A program made the translations under genes and the position numbers. Below the pieces are notes generated by a model. That model saw only the letters and a list, made by a program, of their open reading frames with translations. It was not told the origin of the DNA and searched no databases. DNA of 14,325 bases, taken from Bdellovibrionales bacterium (GTDB lineage: Bacteria; Bdellovibrionota; UBA1018; CAIMNF01). The first letter of the stretch is position 1. Each line of letters starts with the position of its first letter. Of this stretch, positions 13,538 to 14,325 are shown piece by piece. The DNA lies in the NCBI GenBank assembly GCA_947457605.1, contig CANGWP010000049.1, positions 1 through 14,325 of the forward strand, in the 5' to 3' direction.

Positions 13538-14325
13538 TCAATTGAGTTCGGAAAAAAAGGATTTTCCGCAAGGATGAGGAGATCCTGTGAAAAAATGAAC
13601 CAGAGTGGAGCCCATGTCCGCGAAACTCGAACGGGTTCCCAGGGGAATCGGCCCCTTCATGTTTTTATGATAGGCAAGAACCGGTACGAATTCCCGGGTG
13701 TGATCCGTTCCCCGAAAGGTGGGGTCATTGCCGTGATCGGCCGTGAGCAGGATCAGGTCCGATTCGGAGCAGTTGTTCATCAGTATTCCGAGTGCGGCAT
13801 CAAACTCTTCGAGTGCTATTGCAAATCCTAAAACATCCCTTCGGTGCCCGTAGAGCATGTCAAAGTCGATCAGATTCACATAAATCAATCCGGAATCCCT
13901 CTTGGTCAGGCACTCCAGCGTCACCTTCAGTCCATCGGTGTTTCCCGCGGTATCGATGTTTTCGGGAACGCCTTGTCCCGCAAAAATGTTCGAGATTTTC
14001 CCCACTCCAAGGACCGGGATGTTTTTTGATACCAAGTGATCCAGAATGGTCGGGCCAAAAGGGAGTTGGGCATAGTCCTTTCGGTGGTAGGTTCGCTTGA
14101 AAGGCGTCCCTTTTGCGGGATTTCCTACGAACGGTCTTGCGATCACGCGCCCAAGATTCAAATCATCCACGAGCTTTCGTGCGGATTTGCACACAGAGTA
14201 GAGGCGTTCGAGGCCGAAAGATTCCTCGTGGGCCGCCACCTGCCAGACGCTGTCGGCCGAGGTGTAGAGAATCGGCTTTCCGGTCCGCATGTGCTCTTCG
14301 CCAAATTTTTCGATGATTTCAGTCC
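13538..14325 (-). CDS. deoB: Phosphopentomutase (partial, N-terminus off the window)
   Basis: The enzyme interconverts (deoxy)ribose-1-phosphate and (deoxy)ribose-5-phosphate, using the product of the neighbouring phosphorylase. The visible C-terminal 262 residues, of about 390-400 expected, enter in frame at the right edge as TEIIEKFGEEHMRTGKPILY and continue TSADSVWQVAAHEE, the canonical DeoB core. So the ATG at 14290 is internal, not the start. NLIDFDMLYGHRRD and ILLTADHGNDPTFRGTDHTR carry Asp and His manganese ligands of the alkaline-phosphatase superfamily. VPVLAYHKN is the usual closing strand. The catalytic Thr is within TSADSVWQ: I take the Thr of YTSADS as the phosphorylated residue by family analogy. 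It is the first visible gene of the operon, so any promoter lies beyond 14325. Confidence 0.95.
   Translation of the reverse strand, partial: TEIIEKFGEEHMRTGKPILYTSADSVWQVAAHEESFGLERLYSVCKSARKLVDDLNLGRVIARPFVGNPAKGTPFKRTYHRKDYAQLPFGPTILDHLVSKNIPVLGVGKISNIFAGQGVPENIDTAGNTDGLKVTLECLTKRDSGLIYVNLIDFDMLYGHRRDVLGFAIALEEFDAALGILMNNCSESDLILLTADHGNDPTFRGTDHTREFVPVLAYHKNMKGPIPLGTRSSFADMGSTLVHFFTGSPHPCGKSFFSELN

Overview
The window reads as ordinary, densely coded chromosome of a Gram-negative bacterium. Signs of an outer membrane are a small beta-barrel protein ending in phenylalanine and several exported proteins or lipoproteins. The mix of secreted proteases, an extended HU-like protein, a coiled-coil protein of unknown family and a substrate-binding/permease fusion suggests a Bdellovibrionota-like (or other former delta-proteobacterial) lineage. 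This is an impression only: there is no rRNA or marker gene here. I see no tRNA, rRNA, insertion sequence, CRISPR array or phage gene, and no gene-free stretch over 300 bases.

Layout. Positions 1-3591 are all on the minus strand. In transcription order they hold an HU-family DNA-binding protein with a strong terminator, a fumarylacetoacetate hydrolase and maleylacetoacetate isomerase pair (the last two steps of tyrosine/homogentisate breakdown, 3 nt apart), a small lipoprotein with a putative Ig-like domain, and an amino-acid-type ABC transporter that fuses binding protein and permease and runs off the left edge. From 3693 to 6013 single genes alternate in strand: a HAD phosphatase, a beta-barrel protein whose stop codon overlaps that of the HAD gene, a coiled-coil protein with a palindrome-rich leader, and a single-cluster [4Fe-4S] ferredoxin. 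A large metallophosphoesterase follows on the plus strand (6135-7292).

From 7411 to 10344 there is a probable three-gene plus-strand operon: an exported metzincin (pappalysin/M43-like) protease, a periplasmic HEAT-like protein joined to it by an ATGA overlap, and a stand-alone GcvH-like lipoyl-domain protein. A 14-bp-stem terminator closes it, shared with a convergent, exported clostripain-family (C11) cysteine protease. The right end (11782-14325, minus strand) is a nucleoside-salvage operon transcribed deoB-deoA-cdd. It would deaminate (deoxy)cytidine, phosphorolyse thymidine/deoxyuridine and convert (deoxy)ribose-1-phosphate to the 5-phosphate.

No complete undescribed system is obvious. 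The least ordinary parts are the metzincin/HEAT/GcvH-like operon, the palindromic leaders at 4993-5027 and 11667-11683, and the unclear start of the metallophosphoesterase.
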